Shown here piece after piece: positions 1 through 8,009 of a DNA stretch of 33,491 nt; position 1 is the first letter of the stretch; every line of letters starts with the position of its first letter. Position numbers and translations under genes: made by a program. The notes under the pieces are model-generated. The model was given only the letters and a program-made list of their open reading frames with translations, did not search any database and was not told where the DNA came from. This DNA comes from JBNGDW01 sp049975325 (GTDB taxonomy: Bacteria > Cloacimonadota > Cloacimonadia > JGIOTU-2 > JBNGDW01): the NCBI GenBank assembly GCA_049975325.1, contig JBNGDW010000005.1:1-33491 (forward strand), written 5' to 3'.

Positions 1-147
1 TCTTATAATCAATTCTTGTCAAGTTTTTGATGAATTTCTTTACTTAATATATCTTTGTGCTATTTTTATTTAGCTAAAGTATTGATTTTGTACAAAAGGT
101 TAGTTTGATGTACTGCCTTATTAAGAATTAAACAGTGCGAGGTGCAA

Positions 148-594
148 ATGAAGGTTTCTAACAAAAAAATTGTCGCGGTTCTCGGAGGGAGCAACGTTGA
201 TAATTTAACTTATAATAAAGCATATCAAGTAGGGAAAATTATTGCTGAGCACGGCTGTATACTAATTTGTGGTGGACTTGGTGGGGTTATGGAGGCCTCG
301 GCAAAGGGTGCTCGTGAAGTTGGAGGGCTGACAATCGGTATATTACCGGGAATAGACAAGGAGGATGCAAATCCGTTTATCACAATTCCTATCGTGACTG
401 GTATGGGTAATGCACGTAATATAATCATAGCCCGTACCTGTGATATTGCAGTAGCGATAGATGGGAAGTATGGGACATTATCAGAGATTGCATTCTGTTT
501 GAAGTTTGGCAAACCTGTTCTGGGAATTGATACTTACAACATAGAAGGTGTAAAGACAGTTTCTAATGTAGAGGATATTGCCATATTTCTATGA
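148..594 (+). CDS. TIGR00725/LOG-like nucleotide-binding protein (lysine-decarboxylase-like Rossmann fold)
   Basis: Predicted cytosolic protein of about 149 residues in the LOG/lysine-decarboxylase-like family (TIGR00725 branch). Relatives bind nucleotides, and the LOG branch hydrolyses nucleoside 5'-monophosphates to base and ribose 5-phosphate; activity in this branch is not firmly established. Visible motifs are an N-terminal beta-strand with VLGGS, the glycine-rich CGGLGGVMEAS loop with the following GAREVGG helix, the ILPG turn, and a C-terminal DGKYGTLSEI segment. The last corresponds to the usual PGGxGTxxE signature, but DGK replaces the expected glycines. I chose ATG 148 because GAGGTG lies three bases upstream; an in-frame GTG at 142 falls inside that ribosome binding site. 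It stands alone on the plus strand and converges with the PorV-like gene. The family assignment is good, the substrate unknown. Confidence 0.85.
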   Translation: MKVSNKKIVAVLGGSNVDNLTYNKAYQVGKIIAEHGCILICGGLGGVMEASAKGAREVGGLTIGILPGIDKEDANPFITIPIVTGMGNARNIIIARTCDIAVAIDGKYGTLSEIAFCLKFGKPVLGIDTYNIEGVKTVSNVEDIAIFL

Positions 595-690
595 CCCTTT
601 GCAGGTCGCTTGCTGTAAAAATCAGAAAGTTGCTTGAAGGAACATTTGGTGCTGAAAAGTGAAAAAGCGGATGGGTTTGAATTATGTCCA

Positions 691-1710
691 TTAAAAGGTA
701 ATAGTGAGTCCAATCCTATGGGACGAACCGAGGTCATTATTAGTAAGAAAGGCGTAATCCAGACTGTATTCTCTATATTGGAGTCCCATTCCTGCTGAGA
801 ATTTACCTTCATGGATTCCTGTGCTGATTGATATTAGATCATTATAATCAAATTCTGCCCCGAAGCTCTGTGCATAGCCATACATATTGTACCAATCAAA
901 AGCCAGAATTAGTTCTGATTTTATAAAATCAAGCGGCTGTATAACTGCTATACCCATCCTGGGATTGGTAATGATTTCATCCACATGCCTTGATTCCGTA
1001 TCCCAGGTAATAGATGTTCCGGCAACATCCTGCACGCTGATCCCATATCTGATAGAGCCTAACCAATCAATATCAGTCAGCAAAGCGAAATCTGTCTCGA
1101 CCATAAATGAGAGATCGACCCCCATACCTGTACCTGTATTTTTGTAGATATCCCTCTTTATATATTTAAATGTTCCACCAAAATAGAAATCAAGTGGTAT
1201 TTCAAAGAATATCCAGCTTATATCCCAGAGGTAGGAGAAATTTTTAGAGAAAGCGAATTCAAAGAGCTGATCCGAGCTATCAAAACTTCCATCCGGGTCT
1301 CCTGTTAGGTGTAAATCTATATCAGAGGAGCGCACATCTACGCCTTCTCTGTCGCCTACGATCCATTTTTCATCATAGATGTGGATATCATTGATAGAAA
1401 GTTGAGTAAAGCTTAGCCCAATAGCAGAGTTTGCAGGTAGAGGAATAGAAAGCGAGAAAAAATCGTAGGTTGCCAGGTTATCATAAAGAAAGGTATGCAT
1501 TGCTGAGAATTCTAAATCTTGTATCTGTGCCAGTCCAGATGCATTCCAGTATACAGCACTCCCTTCATCTGCCACTGCTGTAAATGCACCCCCCATTCCC
1601 AAAGGGCGAACTCCACTCCCTATTAAGATAAAATCTCCGGCATAACGCCCGGCAAAAAGTACCTGAGGAAGCGATAGGACAATCAGTAATATTACAACAT
1701 ATTTTTTCAT
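691..1710 (-). CDS. porV: PorV/PorQ-family outer-membrane beta-barrel protein (type IX secretion)
   Basis: Outer-membrane protein of 339 residues. It begins with a signal peptide (about residues 1-20, ending LFAG) and the PorV/PorQ-type opening motif: GSGVRPLGMGGAFTAVAD followed by YWNASGLA (about 32-60). The rest alternates short amphipathic strands rich in Tyr/Phe/Asp and ends in a hydrophobic strand with C-terminal Phe (LTITF), as expected for a FadL-like barrel. In Porphyromonas gingivalis PorV (LptO) escorts T9SS cargo from the translocon to the PorU sortase and is encoded next to porU. Here the start codon overlaps the stop codon of a PorU-like peptidase by 4 nt (ATGA), which strongly suggests translational coupling and the same partnership. 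It is shorter than P. gingivalis PorV, so a PorQ- or general UPF0164-type role remains possible; the symbol rests on family plus adjacency. Confidence 0.82.
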   Translation of the reverse strand: MKKYVVILLIVLSLPQVLFAGRYAGDFILIGSGVRPLGMGGAFTAVADEGSAVYWNASGLAQIQDLEFSAMHTFLYDNLATYDFFSLSIPLPANSAIGLSFTQLSINDIHIYDEKWIVGDREGVDVRSSDIDLHLTGDPDGSFDSSDQLFEFAFSKNFSYLWDISWIFFEIPLDFYFGGTFKYIKRDIYKNTGTGMGVDLSFMVETDFALLTDIDWLGSIRYGISVQDVAGTSITWDTESRHVDEIITNPRMGIAVIQPLDFIKSELILAFDWYNMYGYAQSFGAEFDYNDLISISTGIHEGKFSAGMGLQYREYSLDYAFLTNNDLGSSHRIGLTITF

Positions 1711-4700
1711 CGCAAAATTGCTAATTTCTCTATTTTTTCTATTTTATGTTTTCCCTTTGTCGCGATAATTTTATAGAAGTATACGCCGTTAGCGAGTTTT
1801 CTTCCATCTTTATCTACACATTCCCAGCCTTTTATTGTTCTTGGATATTCATGATAGCCAACCGTGCTTGGCAAATTGTTTAGAGTATTTACCAATCTCC
1901 CAGATACAGTGTAGATTTCAATTTTAACCTCATCAGCATCATCGGTCAAAGTGTAGGTGAAACGTGTTCTGCCTTCATTATTAGGGTCTATGACATCCGA
2001 GGATACAGGATTGGGATAATTACCGATATTAAGAATCTTGAAGTCTTTTTGCACAGCGAAATTTACTGTTTCTTCAATATAATTTCCATTTGCATCTGTA
2101 GCTGAGATTATAAGTGCATGGGAGCCTGCCTCAGCATCAATTTGGTGCTTTACCGAGATAGCAGCAAGATCTTTGAAAGAAAGCGAATATGTGGTAATAG
2201 AATCACCATCAAAAAACATACTAAGGGATGAGGGGTTTATACCATTTCTGTCCTGGATAAGGAAGGAAAAGGTCGCATTATCATCAACATAATCACCATT
2301 GGTGAATTCCTGTGCTTCTACATTAATGTCAATTTTAGGAGGAGTAAAGTCTTCATTGCAAAGAAGAGAGTAAATACCTGGCTTATCAACAAATGAATAC
2401 GATACTGTATTCGTTTCTATATTCATATCTCCCCCCGTTCGAAACCAGTGCTTATAATCCTGACTATATCTGTAGATGGCAAAGTTTCCATGAGTTTCAA
2501 GTGTGTCTGAGGCTGAATAATTAAATTTAACCTCCAGATTTTTGCGAAGTGTATTATTGTCATATAACTGGGTTGTATCAAATAAAGCAATTTCATATCT
2601 TGCATATTCGCCGGATTGGAGAGTAACAGGCTCTGTATCAGGTGGAATAACACCGATACTGTCAGTATGTTTTGCTATAGCCCAATAGGAAGGGGCGGTA
2701 ACTATACCGGCAGGAAATGTCACAACGAGATTTGAATCTAAACTCGTATGTGTAGAGGGAAGATCTGGTGAAACAAGAAAATAATTGAGAGAAAGTGTTT
2801 TGTTTTTCACATTATTGGTGTGCTGAATCTCGTAAAATGTAGTATCTGGATTCACTTTAACTGTAAGTGGGTATATACCGGGTGGAAGTGAGCATTCGAT
2901 GAAAGTAGCTCGGGTTTCAGCAGGGGCAAGTGCTTCTATTGTCGAGGTGGCAACTACAGTATCATTATATGTAATAACAAGCTCAGTGACGGGTGAAGCG
3001 AGTCGGCCTTTATTTCTAAGCTCTACTTTAAATGATGGGTTATTATCTTGCACAGCAAACTCACAAGAGAGTATATAGAGGTCTGGTCCGAGAATTGGAT
3101 AAAATAGCTCCTCTGATTGGGTTATCTCTCCTGTACTATCTTGAACTTCTATTTGATAAAACACAGTATCTATAGTTGTGTAGATTGGGGGAAGAACAGG
3201 TGGAATCGCTTCTGCAGTTTGAAAGAGTGTATTATCAATTTGTTGCATTGGTATGATATCTCCAGCCCCATCATCTCGCCACCAGCTACATTGCACAGAT
3301 GCTATACCATCCTTATCAAGCACATTTGCAGAAACATATACAGAATCCCCAACTTTAGTAATTATTGGTTCTATCGCAATGTCATAAATAGCGGATTGCC
3401 CCCCAGCAAAGGTAGTATATCCAATAAAGTCAGCTGTATCATTATAAGCATAGCATCGCACGATGCCAGTAAAGACCGAGTCAGTATGCGTTGGCTCAAT
3501 TACATAATCATATCCATCTGGAGTATAATTAGTTCTTGTTATATCACGGTATTCTACTTGTTTTTTTCTGTCCTGATATGGATCTTGTATCAAGTCATTC
3601 TCATCCGTTACATAATAAGCAACCCGATTGAATGTTGGGGCTTCATCGCCATCGATATATATATGGACAGTATCCCCTACAATAAATTCATGGCTATTTA
3701 GTTCGACATTCAAAATATTATGTTCTTTGGGGAAAGTTATATTTATTGCAGGGTCCCCGAGATAGTTAAAAGAGCGTAAATAAGTGCTACTGTGATCTAA
3801 TCCTGCAGCAAAGTATTCGATTTTTGAGATGGTTGCGACTTCTGCAGCGTTACGCATCTCTCTATTGAAGAAGTTATTAAGCATAAATTCCGCAAAATAT
3901 TCATCGTACTCTAAAAATCCTTTTCCAGCCCCACCAAAAAATCCTATAGCACCATTGTCAGGCTCTAAAATAAATGCTTCACCCAGACAACCAATTCTAT
4001 AGTTGCCAAAGTCTGATGTATAGCATGTTAAGCTGCTTATGATAGGATAGTTATCATTAAATAGTGTTGGTACATCACCGAAGTTAAATAAATTAAAGTC
4101 TGACCATATCTGGCCACCTCCATGTCCCAAAAATTGGATAAAGGCCGCGCCTTCATTTATATAGTTTTTTAGTTGTAGGGTGCTTCCCCAGTAAGGGTTA
4201 GCAGGGTTCCGAACATACACCCTTGAAACTCTGTAATCTTCAGGAATATATCTCCTGTTTAGCCTTTCATTTTGGGACTCAAAGGTCTCTGAGCCTCCGG
4301 CTATCAAAACAATATGATTCCGCCAGAGATCTTCGAAATTTTGCTCTGTATTATATTGAATAGTTTTTGCTAATGCCGGTGCGATTTGCTCTTTTCCCCA
4401 TACAGGTATACGACCAATAACAAGGTCTGGAAGCTCATCATCTCCCACTATACAGGCAAAATAGTTGTCATCCACAGTAGCACCAACCTTATAGCTCCAG
4501 GTGGCAAATGTAGGTATTATATTATCCTTTTTATATGGATGGAAGTCCCTTTCTTCCATGCTACCATCTCCCAAAAGTAGCACATAACGAGGTGATGGTG
4601 GTTGCCAATTGTTGTATGCGTACTGTAGGAAATCCCTTATAGCCCAGGCAGAACGTAAGCCATAACCAAATTCATCATAGATATCTTCTACAGCTATAGG

Positions 4701-6686
4701 TATAATATTAAGATTTCTATAAATCTGCCAGTGAGTTATAAATTCAGGGATTGACTCATCTGTCAGAAAATCTCGCGTGGAGATCAGGATGTAATCCGCT
4801 TGCTGGCTTGGATGATGTAAATTGGATGGAATATCTGGAACCACTGATTCGGGCAATAGTTTCCTTTCTTCGCTTAATGCGATATAGCGAGTGTCATCAT
4901 CAAATACTTCATCTTGTAGCATAAGTGTAAAGGGTGGACCTCCTCCAGGCATAGTTGATTCAATGCTTACATGCTCAAGTTTACTTCTCCCAATCTTGTA
5001 CACATCAATGTCAGATGATTGAAACTCTGTAATTGCAAATTGATATAAGGCTGCTGGGTGGTTGGACGGCTTATTAAACTCAAGCATATTGTTATGGGCA
5101 ACATACTTTCGCCAGTAGGTAATATCAATATAGTCCAGGAGGATTTCATCAATAGTTCCGTTGTTTCCGCCTGGCATAGAAATATACAAAGTATTTTCTC
5201 CATTATTAAGCCGTTCATTTGTAATCTTATTTGTGAGAATTTTCTCAGTTTGATCACTCCAATTCTCTGTTATTTCGCCGATATATGCTGAATTTATATG
5301 AACAGTGACCTGATGCCCGGTATAAGAATAGCCAAACAATGCCACGGTAACAGTCGCTCTATACTCTGTAAGATTTACCGGCTCTGGGTCGTGAAGGGTA
5401 AACGAGAAATTTTGTATATAGGGGCTGCTTATTTTATTCCAGAACCATAGGTCTTCTCTCACAGGATTAACATGTTTTAGTTTTGTAAAAAGGTTTTGTT
5501 TTTCCAGATGTATGTGGGTATCAAAGAAGAGCGGAACCCGATACTCTCTTGGGTCTGTTTCGTACAACCCGCAATCTTCTACTGCCATCCTGGCACCTGG
5601 GGTATCTTTTATTTCCACCCAATAGCAGTTTCTTTGTGAATAATGGTCGTAATAGCATGTCTCGCCATGATTTATATCTGCATAAAATTCAAAATAATCT
5701 CCCGGATCAAATGACCCATCTTCTTCTCCATAGAAATAGATAGGAATAGGTTCTCCTTTATTGCTTACTTCAAGATAGCGAGGATCAATCCTCTCTATAT
5801 CAAAGTCAAATTGATATGCACTCCCCAGAGAATCCTGCCAGAATTGGAGTGTGTCCTTCAAATATGAATATGTAATTTTGTAAAGGCCTTCTTCCTCAAT
5901 ATAAAATTTCAGTTTATTTATAGTATTTTCATCCTGCAAAGACCAATTTTTTGCAGAGGGATGAGGCTCGCGCTCCTTTTCCCAATATTGAGAAAATTGG
6001 TTATTGATAATCAGTTCATCTGCCACACTCTCGAGCGGAGAGGTGCCCCCGGCTCCAAACAATTTTTTCTTATTACCTGATATATTTACCCTTACTGTTA
6101 GCTCGGTAAATATTTTAACTGCCTTTTGCACAGGATTGAACTGCACAGGAAAGATTCTCACTGCACCCAGATATCTATCGCCTGAATAGCCAAGAATATT
6201 GGTTTCATACAATTTTTGGGGGAAATAGGAATCACTTCTATAGATTGTCGGGTCTTCGTTGTATATTATCTCACCTTGCTCGCTTGGATTTTCAGGAGAA
6301 AGATATTCAGGGTTACACAGGAGATACTTATCTCTGATTGTAATATAATTTTCACTAACAACTACAGCGGTCAAATCGCCTTCTGGTGGGAGTCCTACTA
6401 GTTTTGTGAAATAAGGGAGTTGAGGTTTGCCTGGAACAGAAATAGGTGTGTAATTAAGTCCTGGTATCTCTATTGTTTGAGGAGTGAGATTAGTGAAACG
6501 TGCCCCATGATTGGAAGTTGGCAGAGTATCCGGAGATCCGTCTGGTAGAAAGTTAAAATCCTCAATTGTTAAACTTAGTAATACATAATCCTCTGTCAGT
6601 TCCACTACTTTGAATATGTTTTCCGCGTGAAGCAGAGAGAGACAAAAGAGGAAGGAGAACAAAGTTGCTAATAGAAATTTTTTCAT
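1707..6686 (-). CDS. porU: C25 (gingipain) family cysteine peptidase, PorU-like T9SS sortase with C-terminal sorting domain
   Basis: Very large secreted protein of 1659 residues. A signal peptide (1-21) is followed by a gingipain-type propeptide region (about 25-205, including VPGKPQLPYF) and beta-rich modules. The C25 catalytic domain spans about 630-980, with the expected catalytic His in FLGHGGG (His855) and Cys in SLTCYTSDFG (Cys888). Downstream come Ig-like or CARDB-like beta domains, then a T9SS type A sorting tail (about 1553-1659: YPNPVSS, IYTVSGRLV, NGVYFYKI, LAILR). In T9SS organisms PorU cleaves the sorting tail of cargo at the cell surface. The PorV-like gene follows with a 4-nt overlap and purD ends 4 nt upstream. 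PorU of P. gingivalis is about 1160 residues, so this one carries some 500 extra. The alternative is a surface C25 protease that is cargo, not sortase. Confidence 0.85.
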   Translation of the reverse strand: MKKFLLATLFSFLFCLSLLHAENIFKVVELTEDYVLLSLTIEDFNFLPDGSPDTLPTSNHGARFTNLTPQTIEIPGLNYTPISVPGKPQLPYFTKLVGLPPEGDLTAVVVSENYITIRDKYLLCNPEYLSPENPSEQGEIIYNEDPTIYRSDSYFPQKLYETNILGYSGDRYLGAVRIFPVQFNPVQKAVKIFTELTVRVNISGNKKKLFGAGGTSPLESVADELIINNQFSQYWEKEREPHPSAKNWSLQDENTINKLKFYIEEEGLYKITYSYLKDTLQFWQDSLGSAYQFDFDIERIDPRYLEVSNKGEPIPIYFYGEEDGSFDPGDYFEFYADINHGETCYYDHYSQRNCYWVEIKDTPGARMAVEDCGLYETDPREYRVPLFFDTHIHLEKQNLFTKLKHVNPVREDLWFWNKISSPYIQNFSFTLHDPEPVNLTEYRATVTVALFGYSYTGHQVTVHINSAYIGEITENWSDQTEKILTNKITNERLNNGENTLYISMPGGNNGTIDEILLDYIDITYWRKYVAHNNMLEFNKPSNHPAALYQFAITEFQSSDIDVYKIGRSKLEHVSIESTMPGGGPPFTLMLQDEVFDDDTRYIALSEERKLLPESVVPDIPSNLHHPSQQADYILISTRDFLTDESIPEFITHWQIYRNLNIIPIAVEDIYDEFGYGLRSAWAIRDFLQYAYNNWQPPSPRYVLLLGDGSMEERDFHPYKKDNIIPTFATWSYKVGATVDDNYFACIVGDDELPDLVIGRIPVWGKEQIAPALAKTIQYNTEQNFEDLWRNHIVLIAGGSETFESQNERLNRRYIPEDYRVSRVYVRNPANPYWGSTLQLKNYINEGAAFIQFLGHGGGQIWSDFNLFNFGDVPTLFNDNYPIISSLTCYTSDFGNYRIGCLGEAFILEPDNGAIGFFGGAGKGFLEYDEYFAEFMLNNFFNREMRNAAEVATISKIEYFAAGLDHSSTYLRSFNYLGDPAINITFPKEHNILNVELNSHEFIVGDTVHIYIDGDEAPTFNRVAYYVTDENDLIQDPYQDRKKQVEYRDITRTNYTPDGYDYVIEPTHTDSVFTGIVRCYAYNDTADFIGYTTFAGGQSAIYDIAIEPIITKVGDSVYVSANVLDKDGIASVQCSWWRDDGAGDIIPMQQIDNTLFQTAEAIPPVLPPIYTTIDTVFYQIEVQDSTGEITQSEELFYPILGPDLYILSCEFAVQDNNPSFKVELRNKGRLASPVTELVITYNDTVVATSTIEALAPAETRATFIECSLPPGIYPLTVKVNPDTTFYEIQHTNNVKNKTLSLNYFLVSPDLPSTHTSLDSNLVVTFPAGIVTAPSYWAIAKHTDSIGVIPPDTEPVTLQSGEYARYEIALFDTTQLYDNNTLRKNLEVKFNYSASDTLETHGNFAIYRYSQDYKHWFRTGGDMNIETNTVSYSFVDKPGIYSLLCNEDFTPPKIDINVEAQEFTNGDYVDDNATFSFLIQDRNGINPSSLSMFFDGDSITTYSLSFKDLAAISVKHQIDAEAGSHALIISATDANGNYIEETVNFAVQKDFKILNIGNYPNPVSSDVIDPNNEGRTRFTYTLTDDADEVKIEIYTVSGRLVNTLNNLPSTVGYHEYPRTIKGWECVDKDGRKLANGVYFYKIIATKGKHKIEKIEKLAILR

Positions 6687-6690
6687 AATC

Positions 6691-7968
6691 TCATTGTTTA
6701 TTTAGCTGTTCCAGTTTTTTTATTCCTTTCATAGCAATATCGGTACGAAAATACATTCCATCAAATGAGATTTTGGACACATTATTATACGCTTTTTCCC
6801 GAGCCTGATGTAAAGAATTTCCCAGAGCAGCCACAGAGAGCACCCTTCCACCATCTGTAAGGTATTGACCATTTTTACACTTAACTCCTGAAAAGAATAA
6901 TATTACATCATCTAAGACATTTTCTATCCCATGAATCTCTTTTCCTTTTTCGTATTGGTGAGGATATCCATTTGATGCTAACACAACCGCAACTGCACTT
7001 TGGGATTTCCATTTTAGGGATACGGAAGTTATATTTTTTTGAATCATTGCCATACAAACATCAGCGAGATCAGTTTCCAAAAGGGGTAGCACCGCCTGGG
7101 CTTCTGGGTCTCCCAAGCGGCAATTAAATTCAAGCACCTTTGCTCCATCTTTAGTTACCATCAAGCCAGCATACAGGATCCCTTTAAAAGGTGCTCCTTC
7201 TTTTGCCAATGCCTCCAAAACGGGTGCAATTATTTTTTTGTCAATCTTATCTTTCAGGTCTTCAGCAAAAACCGCTGGAGCATAAGCGCCCATTCCACCT
7301 GTATTTGGTCCCTTATCACCATCAAGAAGTTGCTTGTGGTCTTGCGAAAGTATGGTTGAGACGAAGTCAGAACCGTCACAAAATGCAAAAACAGAGACTT
7401 CTTCGCCCTGGAGAAAATCCTCGATTACCACTCTATGTCCAGCATTTCCCAGGAGATCAAAGTGCATAAGGTGATTAAGTAGGAGTTCAGCCTCTGTATA
7501 ATGTGTACAGATGAAAGCCCCTTTACCACCTGCAAGGCCATCACTTTTTACCACAAGGGGAAATTCCTTGGTTCTAACATATTGGAGGGCAGGCTTTATT
7601 TTATCAAATGTCTGAAAATCTGCCGTAGGGATGTGGTATTTTCGCATAAGATTTTTTGCAAAAACCTTGCTACTCTCAATCTGGGCAGCCTTCCTGGTCG
7701 GGCCTATTACGGCGATTTCTTTTTGCTCAAGTTTGTCCACTATACCTTCTGCAAGGGGCTTCTCGGGACCAATAAAGGTTAAACCGATATTTTCGGATTG
7801 GATGAATTTGATGATATCTTCTGTATTATTAAGAGGAACACAATGTATTTCTGGTTCCATGCCGCAATTTCCAGGCGAGACAAAAACTTCTTCCACCTGC
7901 CTGCTCTGCCTGAAGGTATGGGCTATTGCATGTTCACGTCCACCGCCTCCTATTACTAAAACCTTCAT
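6691..7968 (-). CDS. purD: Phosphoribosylamine--glycine ligase (GARS)
   Basis: Cytosolic ATP-grasp enzyme that joins glycine to 5-phosphoribosylamine, the second step of de novo purine synthesis. It starts with the PurD signature VLVIGGGGREHAIA; FIGPEKPLAEGIVD follows near residue 80, then the ATP-grasp body with VVKSDGLAGGKGA, the hallmark GDKGPNTGGMGAYAP, and LEFNCRLGDPEAQ. I placed the start at ATG 7968 because GAGGA sits seven bases upstream and the protein then begins at the conserved first strand with 425 residues, the usual family length. The longer frame from 8001 adds 11 unlikely residues. The stop lies 41 nt after the FecR-domain gene start side and four bases before the PorU-like gene begins. 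A housekeeping purine gene inside an envelope-protein operon is unexpected; no other de novo pur genes of this branch lie nearby. Confidence 0.96.
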   Translation of the reverse strand: MKVLVIGGGGREHAIAHTFRQSRQVEEVFVSPGNCGMEPEIHCVPLNNTEDIIKFIQSENIGLTFIGPEKPLAEGIVDKLEQKEIAVIGPTRKAAQIESSKVFAKNLMRKYHIPTADFQTFDKIKPALQYVRTKEFPLVVKSDGLAGGKGAFICTHYTEAELLLNHLMHFDLLGNAGHRVVIEDFLQGEEVSVFAFCDGSDFVSTILSQDHKQLLDGDKGPNTGGMGAYAPAVFAEDLKDKIDKKIIAPVLEALAKEGAPFKGILYAGLMVTKDGAKVLEFNCRLGDPEAQAVLPLLETDLADVCMAMIQKNITSVSLKWKSQSAVAVVLASNGYPHQYEKGKEIHGIENVLDDVILFFSGVKCKNGQYLTDGGRVLSVAALGNSLHQAREKAYNNVSKISFDGMYFRTDIAMKGIKKLEQLNKQ

Positions 7969-8009
7969 TACAAATCCTCTTCTTTTTTCATGCTTTTTCA
8001 AGTTTGAAA

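Noticed and set aside
16..50. Possible promoter before the first gene (TTGTCA and TAATAT)
   Set aside because: Spacing of 23 bases is too long for a sigma70-type promoter, and no Bacteroidetes-type -7 element fits.
595..690. Possible frameshifted 3' extension of the first gene
   Set aside because: The reading frames after the stop show no LOG-family similarity and soon become antisense of the PorV-like gene; the protein length is already near normal for the family.
534..812. Minus-strand frame overlapping the first gene and the PorV-like gene
   Set aside because: It overlaps two well-supported genes, has no recognisable domain and no ribosome binding site; it is a shadow frame.
3117..3701. 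194-residue plus-strand frame inside the PorU-like gene
   Set aside because: It lies fully antisense to a coding region with clear domain structure and reads as Ile/Ser/Tyr-rich noise.
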